From Paragordius varius (taxonomy: Eukaryota; Nematomorpha), in NCBI GenBank assembly GCA_964247055.1, contig OZ176052.1:10850001-10914000 (forward strand): 64,000 nucleotides of DNA, written 5' to 3'. Made by a program: the position numbers and the translations under genes. Under the pieces are notes generated by a model, which worked only from the letters and a program-made list of their open reading frames with translations, did no database searches and had not been told where the DNA came from. Below, in pieces: positions 1-12,789 of this stretch; position 1 is the first letter of the stretch; the number at the start of each line of letters is the position of its first letter.

Positions 1-514
1 AGTCCTTCAATTCAAATTGGGGTAGTTGGATACCCCAGGCCTGTTTAAAATCAAATAGTTTAAAAAGTATGGAAGCAATCAAAACCATGGCAAAATTTTG
101 CACTTATATAACATTCATAAACCGAAATATATAAAAAATTTTATTCAAAAATACTTGATATTACTTATTTTGAGCTAAAACTAAAAGGTGAAAATTTAGT
201 CAACGTGACATGTGTCAATGCAAAATACACCGCTTTTTCTATTTCTATCAATGTTAGATGTGAATTATATAAAAAATAAGCTTTAGTTTTACCCTTAAAA
301 TTAAATGAAAACGATATTTTGCAAATTTTTTGTAAAATAAAAATGGCGTCGAAGTAGTTTGAGGTGGATTTTTTTTTCAAAACAAAATTTTATCAAGATA
401 TTTTGGCATATTTATATAATATTTATCAGGACCGTTCCTTCAGTAGTTTTTCAAAAATTTTTATTTAAATTTAGTCTGGGGTATTAGATACCCCAATTTG
501 AATCGAAGTGTTAA
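1..514 (+). mobile_element. MITE copy 1, palindromic terminal inverted repeats
   Basis: A non-coding element of about 514 bp. Its left end reads AGTCCTTCAATTCAAATTGG and then GGGTA...TACCCC. Its right end (about 471-514), read on the other strand, begins TTAACACTTCGATTCAAATT and again has GGGGTA...TACCCC, so the ends are inverted repeats that each hold a small palindrome. Related copies lie at 1381-1790, 12790-13160, 15034-15573, 16299-16735, 29010-29310 and 36645-37386. The interior has no coding capacity. The left end coincides with the window edge, so the first base or two may be missing. Confidence 0.7.
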
Positions 515-578
515 AGCAAATGTTTATTAATTTCAATCGACCTCTGAATTTAAAGTTTATATAATATAAATACAATTC

Positions 579-729
579 TAAATTGCTATTTTTAGATAAA
601 CGGAAAAATACCGGAATTTTGTGAATTATTTTAATATACACTGTTTCTGATATAAATTGCTATTTTTAGATAAACGGAAAAATACCGGAATTTTGTGAAT
701 TAAATTTTTAATATACGCTGTTTCTGATA
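579..729. repeat. Direct tandem duplication, period about 74 bp
   Basis: Two nearly identical units follow each other, the first from about 579 and the second from about 653. Both contain AGATAAACGGAAAAATACCG, then GAATTTTGTGAATTA, then GTTTCTGATA. The second copy has a few extra bases before the last block. The high identity suggests a recent duplication. No gene is seen here. Confidence 0.8.
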
Positions 730-1380
730 ACAAAAAATATTTCATACATACGTTATAAGGTTAAATTTTTGACAAGTTTGGTAAAGCGTTTTTTATGGAG
801 ATTTGGACCTTGGGGTAAAACACTTTAAGATATTATACATCCATATAATACAATGATTCTATAGATTTTTATCATCTGAGAATTCGATTATCATATATTT
901 ATATTTTAGGGTAGTTTTCTACCCCAGAACGTTTAAATCAAATAATTTAAAAAATTAAGATATTTGACCAGATTTTCAAGTATGCAAAATTTAACATTTT
1001 TGGCAAATGCTGAATATCTTTTTTTTAAACAAGTGTAAAATCCACAAGATCTTTCATAACAAATTTGCCGCCAGTTTTTGGGTTCTTCAAATTACAAACA
1101 GAATAAGCAAAATTATCTAAAAATTAGATTTTTACAATATTATTTTGCTTTTTAAATGTATCATAAATTTTAAGGCATTTTTTGGAATAAAGCATTTAGC
1201 TTTTATTAAATTTTTAAAAACATAACACTGCGTCCAGAATCAGGGAGTAAAAATATATTTCGATGATATATATATTTTTTTTTTGGAAAATATAGCAGGA
1301 TATTATGGTGCTTTTTGTTTACACGTTTAGATTTAATGTATCAAAAGACTTCTGACTTTATTTAAATTGATATAGTAAAC

Positions 1381-1790
1381 TTCAATTCTCTGATTCAAAT
1401 TTGGAATATTATGGACCCTAGGCCTGTTAATCAAATATGTTTAAAAATATGAAACAAATCGATACCATTGCAAAAGCATGCCCTTATATAGCAATGATGC
1501 ACTGAGACACAAAAAAGGATTCAGTCAAAAAACAAGCTTAATTTATGGATGTACCTAAGGTAACATTTAGTCAAGTGGGCATGTTTACATTAGTTAAATA
1601 AAAAACCACCACTATTTCTGTTTAAAAAAATGTGAGATGTGATTTAAAAAAAACTTGCTTTAATTTTTGCATTAGAATTAAATGAACACGATACGAGTTA
1701 ATGTTATTAAAAAATAACTTCGTTGAAGTCGTATTTATATCATTTTTAATAGGATAAAAGCATAAATATAAATTAATAAAAAAATAAGCA
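1381..1790 (+). mobile_element. Diverged MITE copy of the palindromic-TIR family
   Basis: The left end (TCTGATTCAAATTTGGAATA, then CCTAGGCCTGTTAATC) and interior blocks such as the TTAGTCAAGTGGGCATGTTT region match copy 1 with many substitutions and gaps. The right end is not recognisable. The flanking DNA at 730-1380 and 1790-2115 is AT-rich and holds no gene I can support. Confidence 0.5.
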
Positions 1791-2123
1791 ATATTCGAAG
1801 ATATAACCCAGATAATTTTTAGTTTGGGACTTATTATAAAATTATATTATGCTTTATAAAATTTTTATCAACCTGTTTGGTAGAAGCTATTCAATAAACC
1901 AAATTACGTGAATTTATATCAGTTATTATAATTAAATAATAAACCATTTTCATAAAAAAGTTTAATTTTTTTATATATGAGCTTCAATTATATTTTTTAG
2001 ATCCAGTAAAATTGCCCAATGAGATAAAGCCAAAATGTCCAGGTTGGGCGACATAGAATTTTAATATATCCTTGCTAGTTATTGCATTACATTACTAAAT
2101 AGCATACTTTACTATAAAATAAA

Positions 2124-2904
2124 CAGGGCTTATAACCGTAACCGGAACCGCATGGAACCGGAACCCGGTTCCTGGGATTTTAGCAAGAACCGGTTCCATT
2201 GGGATGGAATTAACGCGGTTCCGGTTCCAACCGTCTAGGAACCAACCCGGTTCCAGTTCCACCCCCATACTAATTCCCATATGATTTTCATTATAAAATT
2301 TTATTTTATTATTTGAATTTGATTGTGCCACTACATATTTAATACTTCAAACCTAAAACTAAGCGCCTAATATTATATTAGCGATACTCTCTAAATTTTG
2401 GGTGATTCGGCTGTTTTTAATAAAACTAATAGTCATAACTCAAAGTTATTTATAGTACACATGTTAATATATATTGGTCTCCGTTGAAAGGAGTTTTCCC
2501 TTAATTTATTTTCAGACCTGAGAAGCAGTTTAAACAACAAAATGCTTGGTGAAAAAAATTTTAAAGTTAAATAAAGATTTTTTTAGATGCCATACTTCAT
2601 TTAACACTCATTATATACCTTTGTGCTTATACATTTTCCTATTATATTTTTAAAATTTGTTTCATTTATTATGCTAAACTATATTTCTTTCACTATACAT
2701 TTGGCAATTTATAATAAATTGTTTTTATAATTGTTAATATTTTGGTTGGAATATAGTAATAATAATTTTGTAAAATCATTTGATCAAAAGTCAGGAACCG
2801 AAAATGGAACCGGTTCTAAATATAAAGAACCGGTTCCGGTTCTATTTGTTCAGGAACTGCCCCAGTTCCGGTTCCACTTTTTTTTGCACCGGTTCCAAGC
2901 CCTG
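2124..2904. mobile_element. Non-autonomous hAT-type element, 781 bp
   Basis: The left end is CAGGGCTTATAACCGTAACC and the right end on the opposite strand is CAGGGCTTGGAACCGGTGC, giving terminal inverted repeats. Subterminal blocks on both sides are rich in GGAACCGGTTCC-type motifs. The flanks AAAATAAA (2116-2123) and ATAATAAA (2905-2912) look like an 8-bp target-site duplication with one mismatch, the size typical of hAT elements. No transposase remnant is visible inside, so this is a deletion derivative or MITE. Confidence 0.75.
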
Positions 2905-2912
2905 ATAATAAA

Positions 2913-4855
2913 TTTTAATTTGTGCAAACTTCGCATAGTTTGATGCCAAGAAATTGTAAAAAAAACACTTTGTTATAAAAACTTTTCTACCTAAATCGTC
3001 GCTTAACTTTAAAGCCTAATATAATCAAAATGTTAGCCGATAGAAACAGTTTAAAAACGCTTTTAGAAATTACAAAAACATTTTTTCTTTATAATTCGAT
3101 AATGCTGAACATTTCTATTGCTTCAGAATTTTAATTAAAGATTCGTTTGCCTCTAATTTTGGTGACTTCTGTAAAAAAACCCATTATATTTCAACGCACA
3201 TTTTAAGACGAACAGATATTTTAATCGAAATTCTGAGGTGAAATTCATCGAATTACCTAGAAGATAAATTTTGACAATATTTAAAAACGCGTTCCATTAT
3301 GCCTTAAAATAGTATGAAGTATACTTCAACAAAATCTTTGAAAAAGTATTTTTAGTTGATATCAAAATTAAGCTTTTTTAAACCTTTTTATCGCGATTAT
3401 CGGCATTTTTGCGTTTATTTAGAGAAAACTAGCCCATTTTCGAAGAAAAAATGTTTTTGGAGCTTACATCTAAAAATTAAAATATTTTAAAAACATATTT
3501 TTGTTTTATGTGTTTTCTGATATTAGTGATATTTTTTTGAATGCAGCATTTAGCTTTTACCAAAAAAGATTATTTCTAAAACTGTGAGCAAATTTTTCCA
3601 TTTTTGACATGGAGAACTTACTACAAGTATAAATAACCGTAGGAGCCAAAACTAGAACCACCAATTATAATCCTGATACATTATTCTATCAATATATATA
3701 TCTCATCAGGAATTTTCATGTACACTGTGATATTAAGCAACACAACCAAATTTATTAAATGGTCAATGAATTAACTATTGGTTGATTTGTTTTAGCTGAA
3801 ATACGAAATATGGCTAAAATATTTATCTTAAACCAATCACCAATTCTTCAACATTTGTGCAAATTTTATATGGTATTAAATGAGAAAAAAATGTAAACCA
3901 GAGTAATGAATCAGTTCTTTTAATAAATAATAATATATCATCATTTATTGTTTGATAAAAAATATATGTTTTATAATAATTGACTTGATGTGCATATACC
4001 GATAAAATAGGCTGACTATAACGCAATATAACAATAATAATTTTAATTTAATTGTATATAAAAATATTCCAGGTATGATGTAATCTGATGGTGTTAAAAA
4101 TTGCCTATTGCGATGTTGCCTCTTGAGATATAAAAAATTCTTCTCTAATCAACCCAAAATCGGTTTTGTTTATATATATTTATAACAGTATTTTGTGGAT
4201 TCTTTTTTTACAAAATATACATATTAATGGATAAAAGTATAAAATATCACATACTGAAGTAATTGATTGGTGCATGAATTATAATTATATTTCATATATA
4301 ACTGTAAATGAATTAAATCACAGAATCAAAATATAAAAAAATCACAGGTATTATACAGTTAGAGAATTTTAATCTTTATCTATATATGTAGATATTTAAA
4401 AATGGAGGTACAGGCATGTATGATGTCTAATTCTAATTGATTGGGTTTAAAAATATAGTTTTTATACTCTATTACTTATTTGACATAAATAAAAATAAAT
4501 TATCCATAAGTCTGATATAAATGTGCAATAATTATAATAAAATTTTTGCATGTAATACTCTAATTTGATATAATATTGTTTTTTTTCGTAATAAATGATT
4601 TTTTAAAATAGAGCTATGACTAAATGATGAATATTTAATTATTATTTCTAATTTATATTGGCTAAATTTAATTATAAATTATATTATTTTATCATATTTA
4701 TCATTAATGATAACAAAAATATAGTTTAAACAAATGAGATAATATCAGAATAAATTTTTAATAGTTTTTTTACAAAAAGAGTTTAAAAAATATACAGATA
4801 TCTTAAGGGATTGCGATTCGTTAAATACTGTAAATTGTGTTGAAAGAATTACTAT
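2913..4855. other. Gene-free AT-rich stretch
   Basis: About 1.9 kb between the hAT-type element and the 3' end of the CNC-bZIP gene. It is AT-rich with short low-complexity runs. I see no exon, RNA gene or clear repeat end. A 67-codon open frame at 3823-4026 (-) has no recognisable features and is probably chance. Confidence 0.5.
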
Positions 4856-7800
4856 TTATACAATCATCTGCGATTGATATCTTTGTCTTTCTATTGAACT
4901 TGATTGGGATTTTGGTACAACGTATAACTGGCCTTCGTTAGAAATTTGCAATGTGTATTCCTATAATGATGTAAATATCAACATAAAATCATATTTTGGC
5001 ATAGATTCATTAAACAGCATCCTTTTTCTTTTATTTAATTTTATATAATAAAATTGAGTATTCTAAAAATATCAAGTTAATCTAACTTAGGAGGCATCTT
5101 GATAATTTTACAAAAAACGGTCAAACAACTCTAGTAAAACATATGATCCTCACAATTTTTTTAAAAAAATATACAGTTTAGAGTCTCTTTTTTCCTTCTT
5201 TTGAAGGTAAGGACTTGAATTTGTATCCGGACCTGTAAAGGCTTTAACCTTCGCCTGGCCAGGGCTGACAGTGATGATGGAAAAATTGCAGAGTTTCGGG
5301 GTTCGAACTCTAGCACGCAGTGTAAGAGTCCGATGCCCTACCTACTATACCATCATTTAAACTCAATACAATACGGGTAAGCATATCCACATGAAAATAA
5401 AAATATTTTGGTTAAAAACTCTATGCAATAAAGATAAAAAATTTGAATAGAACGGAGGTATTTTAGTCCGTTTATAACTATAATTTATAAAATTAACAAA
5501 TTAGGCGATAACTTAATATGCACCCTTTTCCATAATTGTCATTCACGATCAATACAAGTCAATAAATGCATGGATGTTGGACATTTGATAAATCTCCATT
5601 ATATATTATATTGTGCATTAAATCCACAAGGATTAATGTTTTATATCTATCTTTTGTCAATCAATTATCGTTTAGTTATTACAAATAATTTAGAATTGTT
5701 CATCATATTTTTGTTACCTATGGTGTCGGTTCGTAATTTTTTTAAATTATTTATCATTATTAAACGGTGGATAGCATAAATTACATTTTGTTTGATTATT
5801 TTTGCAAGTAGCCCATATATATATACTCGCATCAACAACATATTTTGTAATATAATTCTTACTTTTGAGTTGTAAGGCTGTCCATTGGGAGATTGCATGG
5901 AACTCAATATTTGAGTAGATAATTCCTCATATTTGCAATGATATTGGGCCAGTTCGTGTTCCAAATTCATATTTTCCCTTAAAAGCTCTATCTTCACACT
6001 TTGTAGTCTATCTACACCCCGTTCAAGATCCAATATACCTAACCAAAATTAAAAATTTTATATTTAATATTGTCAAAAACATATAGTCATACTCATAAAT
6101 TATACCAGGTTATTACAATGAGAAGGTTAATCAGATATAAATTTTCAAAAAAACTGAACCTGTGGCAAATTTCGTCCTGATTCCAAGACACAATTAATAA
6201 ATAAATTTATATTAATTAGAATAATCCAAAAGTATACCGTCAATTTTTCGTTTGCGACAATTTTGAGCGGCAACCTTATTTTTTCCACGCCGCCTTATGT
6301 CCCGGATCAAGCTGATTTGTGTCTCAGTCAAATTGTGTTTCCTTAACATGTCAGAGAACTCATCGATTGGACAATATATAATTTCGTCAATGCTAAACGG
6401 AATTTTATAGGATTCAGCCCGACGTTGATCTCTTGAACGGGCTGTAATACTGCCTCCCGTGCCCAATGTTATGATTTGAGAACCATACACTAAAGAAGAA
6501 TTTGCCAAGCTATTACTGAAGTAAGGGTTAGTTACAAAACTACCACTGTTGTTATTTAAGTTATTATAGGGGTTAGCGAAATTGTCGCAAGAATTATTTA
6601 GGCCAATCCCAGTTGATTGAAATTGTGGTCCATTACTTAAATACCTCGGTAGACACAGATTTTGTCCGTGGTTTTGGATTAAGTTTTGTTTGGTTGCAGA
6701 ATTAATATTTGTGGGAGTCATCAGACTAGATTCATTGTTACTATTTTCAAATTGAAGATTTGCAAAATTATTATCATTGATATTTATACTGTTGGGGTTG
6801 TTGTTATTGATTATAGAAAGGTTTTTAACATTTTTTACCAAACTACCATTATTTATTGGTAGAGGAGAAGGGTTGATTGCTAAATTTAATGGGTAGTAAC
6901 CATAACCACCTATGAAACCGTTATTTAAATTTTTGACATTGGTTGAAGCAAAAAAATCATGGTATTTATTTTTTAATGAATTCGCACCCAAATTGATTTG
7001 CGCCGGGTTATTAGATATGGAAACTTGATCAACAAGATTAGGAGATTGATTCGGTATATTTGAGTGCATTGCATTTAGAAGGAAAGGTGTGTTCATCTTT
7101 TGGTGATTTATGGGCATTTTATAAAATTTGTTTTTAGACAAATTATTTAAAACTGTAAAATTTTTGGGATTTAAAGTGCCATCAACTTTTTGATTTATAT
7201 GAGAGGTATCACCTAAAGATGTGTTGGACAAATTTTTATCAGCTGTTGTGTCATTTACGTTGGATGTTTCCGTAAAGTACTTGATTAAATTTGAAGTACG
7301 CTGTAATAATTTTGTCGATATATTGTTTTTATCATTTGCGTTAGAAGAAGTTTTGTTTTGGGGTTCAATATCCTTCAAAGTTTGGTATTCTGGGTTATTG
7401 TTTGCGGTTGAGTTAGCTGTAAAATGTTTTAACAACTGTTCTTGTTGCAATTCTTCGTCGCTAAATACCATTAAGGCCGAAGCATTATTACTACTACTAT
7501 TGATTACGCCATTTGAATTGGTCTGATTATGAATGTAATTGTTGGCTTTAACCGTATTATTTGTTGGGTCTTTGTAATTTTCCAGAACTTTATTGGTAAC
7601 AGCAAGGGACGATGATAGGGGAGATAAAGCTGTATCAGATATAATGTTATCTACAGAGAATGTGGAAATTGAAGTTGTAAGTAAGGTATTATTATGTGAT
7701 TCTAACGAAGAATTGATTGTGCATATACTATTATTATCATTTTTAATTTCTTCCCGCTTAATCTTGTCGTTGGGAAAACCTGAGTAATCATCAAAAGGGT

Positions 7801-9513
7801 GTAATTGGGAGGGGAGATTCACCATAAACCTTTGTATATTTTCGAAGGAATCCCGATATGTGCAATTCTATTATACAAACAACATATAATTTTATAAACC
7901 CGCATAAAAACTTGGTAATGAAAAATCATGCCAAAATATCGAAGTATAAGTAAAAAATATGACAATTCAATTGGCATTTTTAGTTTTGGGGCCTGATCAA
8001 TTATAAAGTCTTATAAGTTGTGCTTAAATTAAGTTTATACGTAATTGGTGGATTGATATTTATTGAACCGAAGCCGACGTTTTGGCTAGTATTCTGATGT
8101 TATTGATATCTTAAAAGAGTTTTGGTTTAATTAAGTATTTGTTAAAACTTAAATACACTAAAAAATACGCGTTGAAATATGGTACGACTTCGATTTTGGA
8201 GTGTAATTTTAACTGACTTATGGGGTAATTTTAAAAGCGGCGACTTTTAACCGCGGGCGAAGTTTTTAGGAGATTTTAAAAAATTCAGTAAAAATTTTAT
8301 CTCAATCTCATACATTTATAAATATTTTTGATATAATATTTGGTTGCTTATATACATTAATTTTGTATGAAATTACTTATAAAAAGCTATAGGCAGCAAA
8401 ATGGAAAATTCCCGATAAAATTATACTTACCGACATCATTGCATCTTCTTTCAAAAATTTATTCTCAGTCAAATTCAAATTTTGCAGAGTCGAATTCGAC
8501 AAATTTATATCTAATAGATGAAGATTATTAAAGCTTTCACAACAACCAAATTGTTCAGAGCTATGGTTTTTTTCATTGTTATCTTGGTTGGTAGGAGTAT
8601 TGAAATAGGATAGTATGTTGTTTGAATTGGCAAGATCCATCTTTGTTAATTCAAGAGACGATTTCTCATTAGGATTTGTTGCGACGTTTGTTTCACCAAT
8701 TTCATTGAGTTGGGAACAAGAAAGTCTTGTTGTATTATTGTGATTATTATTGTGTTTCCCTTCGCATCTGAAACCACTTTGGGTGTAGGACATGGAAGCA
8801 TGCCTGTCCTTACAGGGCGTTGGTGGAGGGGTTATTATATCATTCATATTGTCAATTATTTGTTGGTGTTTTGGAGTAGATGTGCCATTCAAAAAACCAT
8901 TTTCAGATTGTCCATTCCCACTGCAAGTTACTAGCGACGTTTCGCAACACTTGTTTAATATGTTGGAAACACTTGCGTTAACATCATCCATATCAAGGTA
9001 GGGTAATATCGTAGATTGTTCAATATCATCCAAACTTGAAGCTCCCATGGATGTCGATAATACATTTTCTCTCGTTATTGGTACCGTTGTTAGTACCTTC
9101 GTTAATGTTGAATCGTCTGTGTGTTTTATATCGGTTGTTTCTTGTATGGTTGTCGTTACATGTCCCATAGTAGTACATGTAGATTCGTTAATGCCTTCAT
9201 CAGATATCGAAACTTTGAGATGGCGGTATTCGTTGTGATTGATTAAACCCAATGAGTTTGGATAAAACGATTTCTTGATCGGACTACCCCCATTTAGGGT
9301 TGACGATGAAGCATACCCAGCATCAGACGAAGATGATCCATCTCGACGCCCTTGAGTTTTTGGCTGTTCTTGTGAGGGATCTGTCTCAATTTCTTCATTA
9401 AACAAAAGTGGGTAATCAATGTTATGACTGACCAGTAAATCATGTGAATCATCCTTACTGATATGAGTTGTGGGGGTAGGAGCGGTGTTAATGAGATCTT
9501 CTATGAATTCCAT
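4856..9513 (-). CDS. CNC-family bZIP transcription factor (Nrf/cap'n'collar type)
   Basis: Sequence-specific nuclear activator of the CNC-bZIP family, which normally dimerises with small Maf proteins at antioxidant-response-type sites. Four minus-strand exons are inferred: 9513-8431, 7867-6238, 6038-5863 and 4960-4856, all with GT-AG borders and compatible phases, giving 997 aa. The CNC domain (about residues 849-885) contains [16 protein letters not shown] and the basic region [17 protein letters not shown] (about 886-902). The third exon carries the leucine zipper. The short last exon encodes [18 protein letters not shown], the conserved CNC C-terminal block, which confirms the model. Residues 1-840 are low-complexity and rich in Asn, Ser and Thr. 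I see no ETGE or DLG Keap1-binding motif and no N-terminal membrane anchor, so Keap1-type control is not supported. The start at 9513 is the first Met of the long exon; an upstream exon cannot be excluded. Confidence 0.93.
5200..5357 (-). repeat. tRNA-derived SINE in last intron of the CNC gene
   Basis: On the minus strand this reads ATGATGGTATAGTAGGTAGG, then GCATCGGACTCTTACACTGC, then a B box GAGTTCGAACC (5300-5310). TGGTATAGTAGG resembles a pol III A box. The CATCGGACTCTTA stretch resembles the anticodon arm of tRNA-Lys(CUU). The first seven bases can pair with CCATCAT at 5274-5280, but about 20 extra bases separate the T-arm from that stem, so this is not a functional tRNA. A degraded relative lies at 43560-43690, which supports a dispersed SINE family. 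Confidence 0.65.
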
Positions 9514-9717
9514 GTTGCATATAGGTGAGTGTTTTGGGTGTATTAGTTACATGTTTGGACACATCACTAAAAGCATATAAATTATTTATGTGATTAAAAT
9601 ATTATAAAAATAATCATATCTCAGTCAATGGTTTTAATCTTTGAATTTAAAAACATAAAAACTATGAATTTCGAATACTAAAAAGGCACCTCCATAATAA
9701 ATTAAAAATTATTCAGG
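9514..9717. promoter_or_regulatory. Presumed 5' flank of the CNC-bZIP gene
   Basis: AT-rich stretch directly upstream of the first CNC Met on the minus strand. No core promoter element stands out. It is bounded on the other side by a retrotransposon relic. Confidence 0.25.
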
Positions 9718-9939
9718 ATGGCTGGGCTCATAATGCCAATTGATTCGTTAAGCACAAATACAACTGTTCGCGGGCCAGCTCGAGTTTACTTTAATTTTAT
9801 AAACAATATTTTTTGTGTAATTCTTATTTCGATTATTGTATTCAAATTCTTTCAAACTATGGGTTTGAAGAAAACTTATCCAAACAAAATAATCAGACAA
9901 AATACCCAACTCTATATTTTGAACATTAATCCTGAAATG

Positions 9940-10113
9940 TCTCTACTTGGCAGCATAATATGCCAAAATCTCTCCTGCTTCGGCCACATTATGAGATCCA
10001 CACTCGAAAAGTCACTGCTTGGTGCTCGTAAAAGAGGAAGAAGAACTCGCAGGATGGATAACATCCTTATAGAAACAAACCAAACATTAGCCGAACTAAA
10101 CGAGTATTCACAA
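9940..10113 (+). pseudogene. Relic of non-LTR retrotransposon reverse transcriptase, C-terminal end
   Basis: One frame encodes LSCFGHIMRSTLEKSLLG followed by RKRGRRTRRMDNI. This matches the pattern downstream of the RT domain of many animal LINE-type elements (LxxFGHIxRR...LEKxxMLG...KRRRGRxRxRWLDNI). The catalytic RT core is not seen upstream, and the rest of the open frame from 9718 does not look like RT. It is probably a 5'-truncated fragment, without function. Confidence 0.6.
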
Positions 10114-10279
10114 TAAGTTAGTTAATCGGAATCGACCTTAGCAACAAACAAATGGGGAAGGTAATTTATTTTTAAACTCCTTTAATAGGATTAAAAACTT
10201 TGTTCAAAAATTTTAAGGTCATTTAACTGAAATTTGACCGGTTCACATAAAATTCTAGTAGCGCCACTAATGTTTAATG

Positions 10280-10821
10280 CAGAGATGTTCAACGAAATGG
10301 CTTGGCGGGCCGCATTTTTAACTCAAAAAACGGGGGACCGTATTGCAAAAATTACAACAGATGGACAATAATTATTTTATTATATTCAATTTTGAGGCTT
10401 TAAAGAAGTTTAAAACCAGGATATATCTGCTAATTATTATAAGTTAGTTCATTTTCATAATTAGGAAAATCAACACGTTAGTTTAACATCAATAAAAAAA
10501 TTAAATCTAACGGTTTAATATTTGAATAAATAATTTTTGGCCTAATATATTAGTACGTTTCAAAATTCATAAAAGTTAATATGTGGTATGTAAATAAATA
10601 TTTAACGGCTTTGAGATAACTTATAAGCGAATAATGGTCTTAATAAACAAAATAGATATAATCAATAAAAAAATATTTTAATGTAAATGATATAAATTTT
10701 GTACTTTTACTAAGATATTTGATAAAATAATGTTTTTATTTGGTTATTTTTTAAAAAAATTTCGCAAGCCGTATATTTTTTGGATCGCGTGTGGCCCGCT
10801 GGCCGCATGTTGGGCACTTTG
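10280..10821. mobile_element. hAT-like MITE, 542 bp
   Basis: The left end is CAGAGATGTTCAACGAAATG and then GGCGGGCCGC. The right end on the other strand is CAAAGTGCCCAACATGCGGC and then CAGCGGGCC. Flanks GTTTAATG (10272-10279) and GTTTAAGT (10822-10829) resemble an imperfect 8-bp target-site duplication. The interior is AT-rich without coding capacity. Single ends of the same family appear near 16055-16115 and 26360-26428. Confidence 0.6.
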
Positions 10822-10829
10822 GTTTAAGT

Positions 10830-12789
10830 ATAACGCAAGATTGTGTTATAAATAAACTCAATATTGCAAAAATATAATCATTAACATATAATTTTCATAA
10901 CTAATTTAACATTACTTTATTTATAACACCGAAAATCTAATATATATTAAATTAAAAATAATAAATTATATTAGTATATTTGCAGCCAATTTTTTTGAAA
11001 AAAAAACGTTTTTAATGATTAAGCGTTATAAATATAAAGAATGAATATGGTAAATTAGAGAATACCTATGTGTAATAGAATAAGCTTGGTGGTATAGGGT
11101 AGATCGCAATAAAATACTATATCACAATGAATGGGCAGTGTTGAATCACAGATAAGTATATAAACGACAATTTTTTGGTCACAAATTAATTTTTGCAAAT
11201 TATCACAGCGGATATTTAATTGATTTTATTTTAGCTTTATTTCATTAATTACCATCAATTATCAATTTTTTATTTAATATATTTCAAATAAAATGGCAAG
11301 AAAAAAGTAAAAACGAAGATGATAAAAGATAGTGTATGCACTACGCAAGAGAAACGAATCGAAATGTATTTTAGTAGGGCATGCGCGCGCGTACTTTTAC
11401 TTTTTTTACGATATTGTAATATTTTTGCCTCAATACTATAAATAAGAAGACCCATACATACATACATACTCTATTCTTTAAATTTTATCTTTACACATAC
11501 CTAACTTAACCCTTCTGGGTTTATAAACATACGCACACACCACAAAACCTGAATAATTGTCAACATTATTATTAAAAAGGGGGGTTTGTGGTTTATATCT
11601 ATACTATCTAAATATAGTTTTTATAAGGTTGTGTTTATTAATTGTTAACAAAGGTGTGCAACCTCAATAATTGTTTTATATTCGATGTTTGATCATTTCT
11701 TAGTCAAATTTATAACATTTTATTCTAATATTGTAAATAGACGATATCGTGGGTATAATACGCAAAACCACAAAATGTATACCGTTTTTATAAAAGCTAA
11801 CTTTGCCTTCGGGTTTAATGTGTATGAAAGGGAAATTGAGAAAAAACGCTGAGTCATATATTATAATACTAAATATATATATTATGCGTTCGTACATTAT
11901 TGATTAATTTCATGCTTTATATATAAGCATGTATGTCAAAAAGCACTACACTTTGTGTGTATGATGTATCTTTTACCCTCTATTTTTGCAGCGATAAATA
12001 TAATATAAACCCTAAGGCATATTATATGTAATAATAAATTTCAAGGTCACACGCGCTTTATAAAAAAGTAAGTAGTATTGAGTATATATTGGAAAATTAT
12101 ATTAGATACACTAAGATATAAATAAGAGATAATTGTGTGGTTGTTGGCCCTTATTCAAATTGGCTCATATCCCGCCCCATTGCGTTATGTTTATTTGTTG
12201 ACAATATTGTAGCAAAAGAGAATAATGCAATGGTTACTATAAATATATATGACCTACTTTGATCTTGTTTAAACAAATGAAGGGCCAACTGATTGCGGTC
12301 AAATTCTAAATATATCACAAATATAGAGATATATATAGCGTTGAGTCTGACCGGTTTTCAATGCACTCATGACCGTGAAAAGCACACAATAGAGTTTAAA
12401 CGCCGTTTGTGAATATATAAATATGATATAATGGCATAAACTTTTATTAAATTTAAATTTTATTGAATCCATCAATTGTTTTTGTTATCATATAATTCAA
12501 ACTATATAAACCGATTTAAACGGTGGGCTTTATTTAATTTGGTTTACAGCAAGATATATATTTCTGTGGGAAAGATAACTAGCAACATCAATGCAGCCAG
12601 CCGGTAAGAAACCAAACCCTATGGGTAGTTTGTAGGTTCTAATTTTAAAAATTGGTGATGGAATAATGGATGCTTTCTTTATTTAAATTTGAATAGTTAA
12701 AATGGTTATTTCTTTTAATTTAGTTATGATATGGTATAGAAATAAAATAATACTGATACTGAACAATAACTCCGCAGTTTAATAAAATT
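10830..12789. other. Gene-free AT-rich stretch
   Basis: About 2 kb of very AT-rich sequence with short low-complexity tracts, including a TGCGCGCGCG run near 11381-11391. Short open frames (for example 11270-11467 and 11700-11897 on the minus strand) are AT-driven and show no domain or signal. Nothing else is supported. Confidence 0.5.

Noticed and set aside
3823-4026. 67-codon minus-strand frame as an exon
   Set aside because: No domain, no clear splice borders matching a neighbour, and in gene-free repeat-rich sequence.
5274-5356. Functional tRNA-Lys gene on the minus strand
   Set aside because: The 7-bp end pairing is tempting, but the T-arm is separated from it by about 20 extra bases and the D and anticodon stems pair poorly. 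A diverged second copy fits a SINE better.
7221-7526. Plus-strand open frames opposite the CNC-bZIP exons (also 7593-7787, 8710-8934, 9047-9238)
   Set aside because: They are shadows of the minus-strand coding sequence, which has clear family motifs.
11381-11391. CpG-rich GCGCGC run as a regulatory island
   Set aside because: A ten-base run only, with no surrounding GC-rich context or adjacent gene start.
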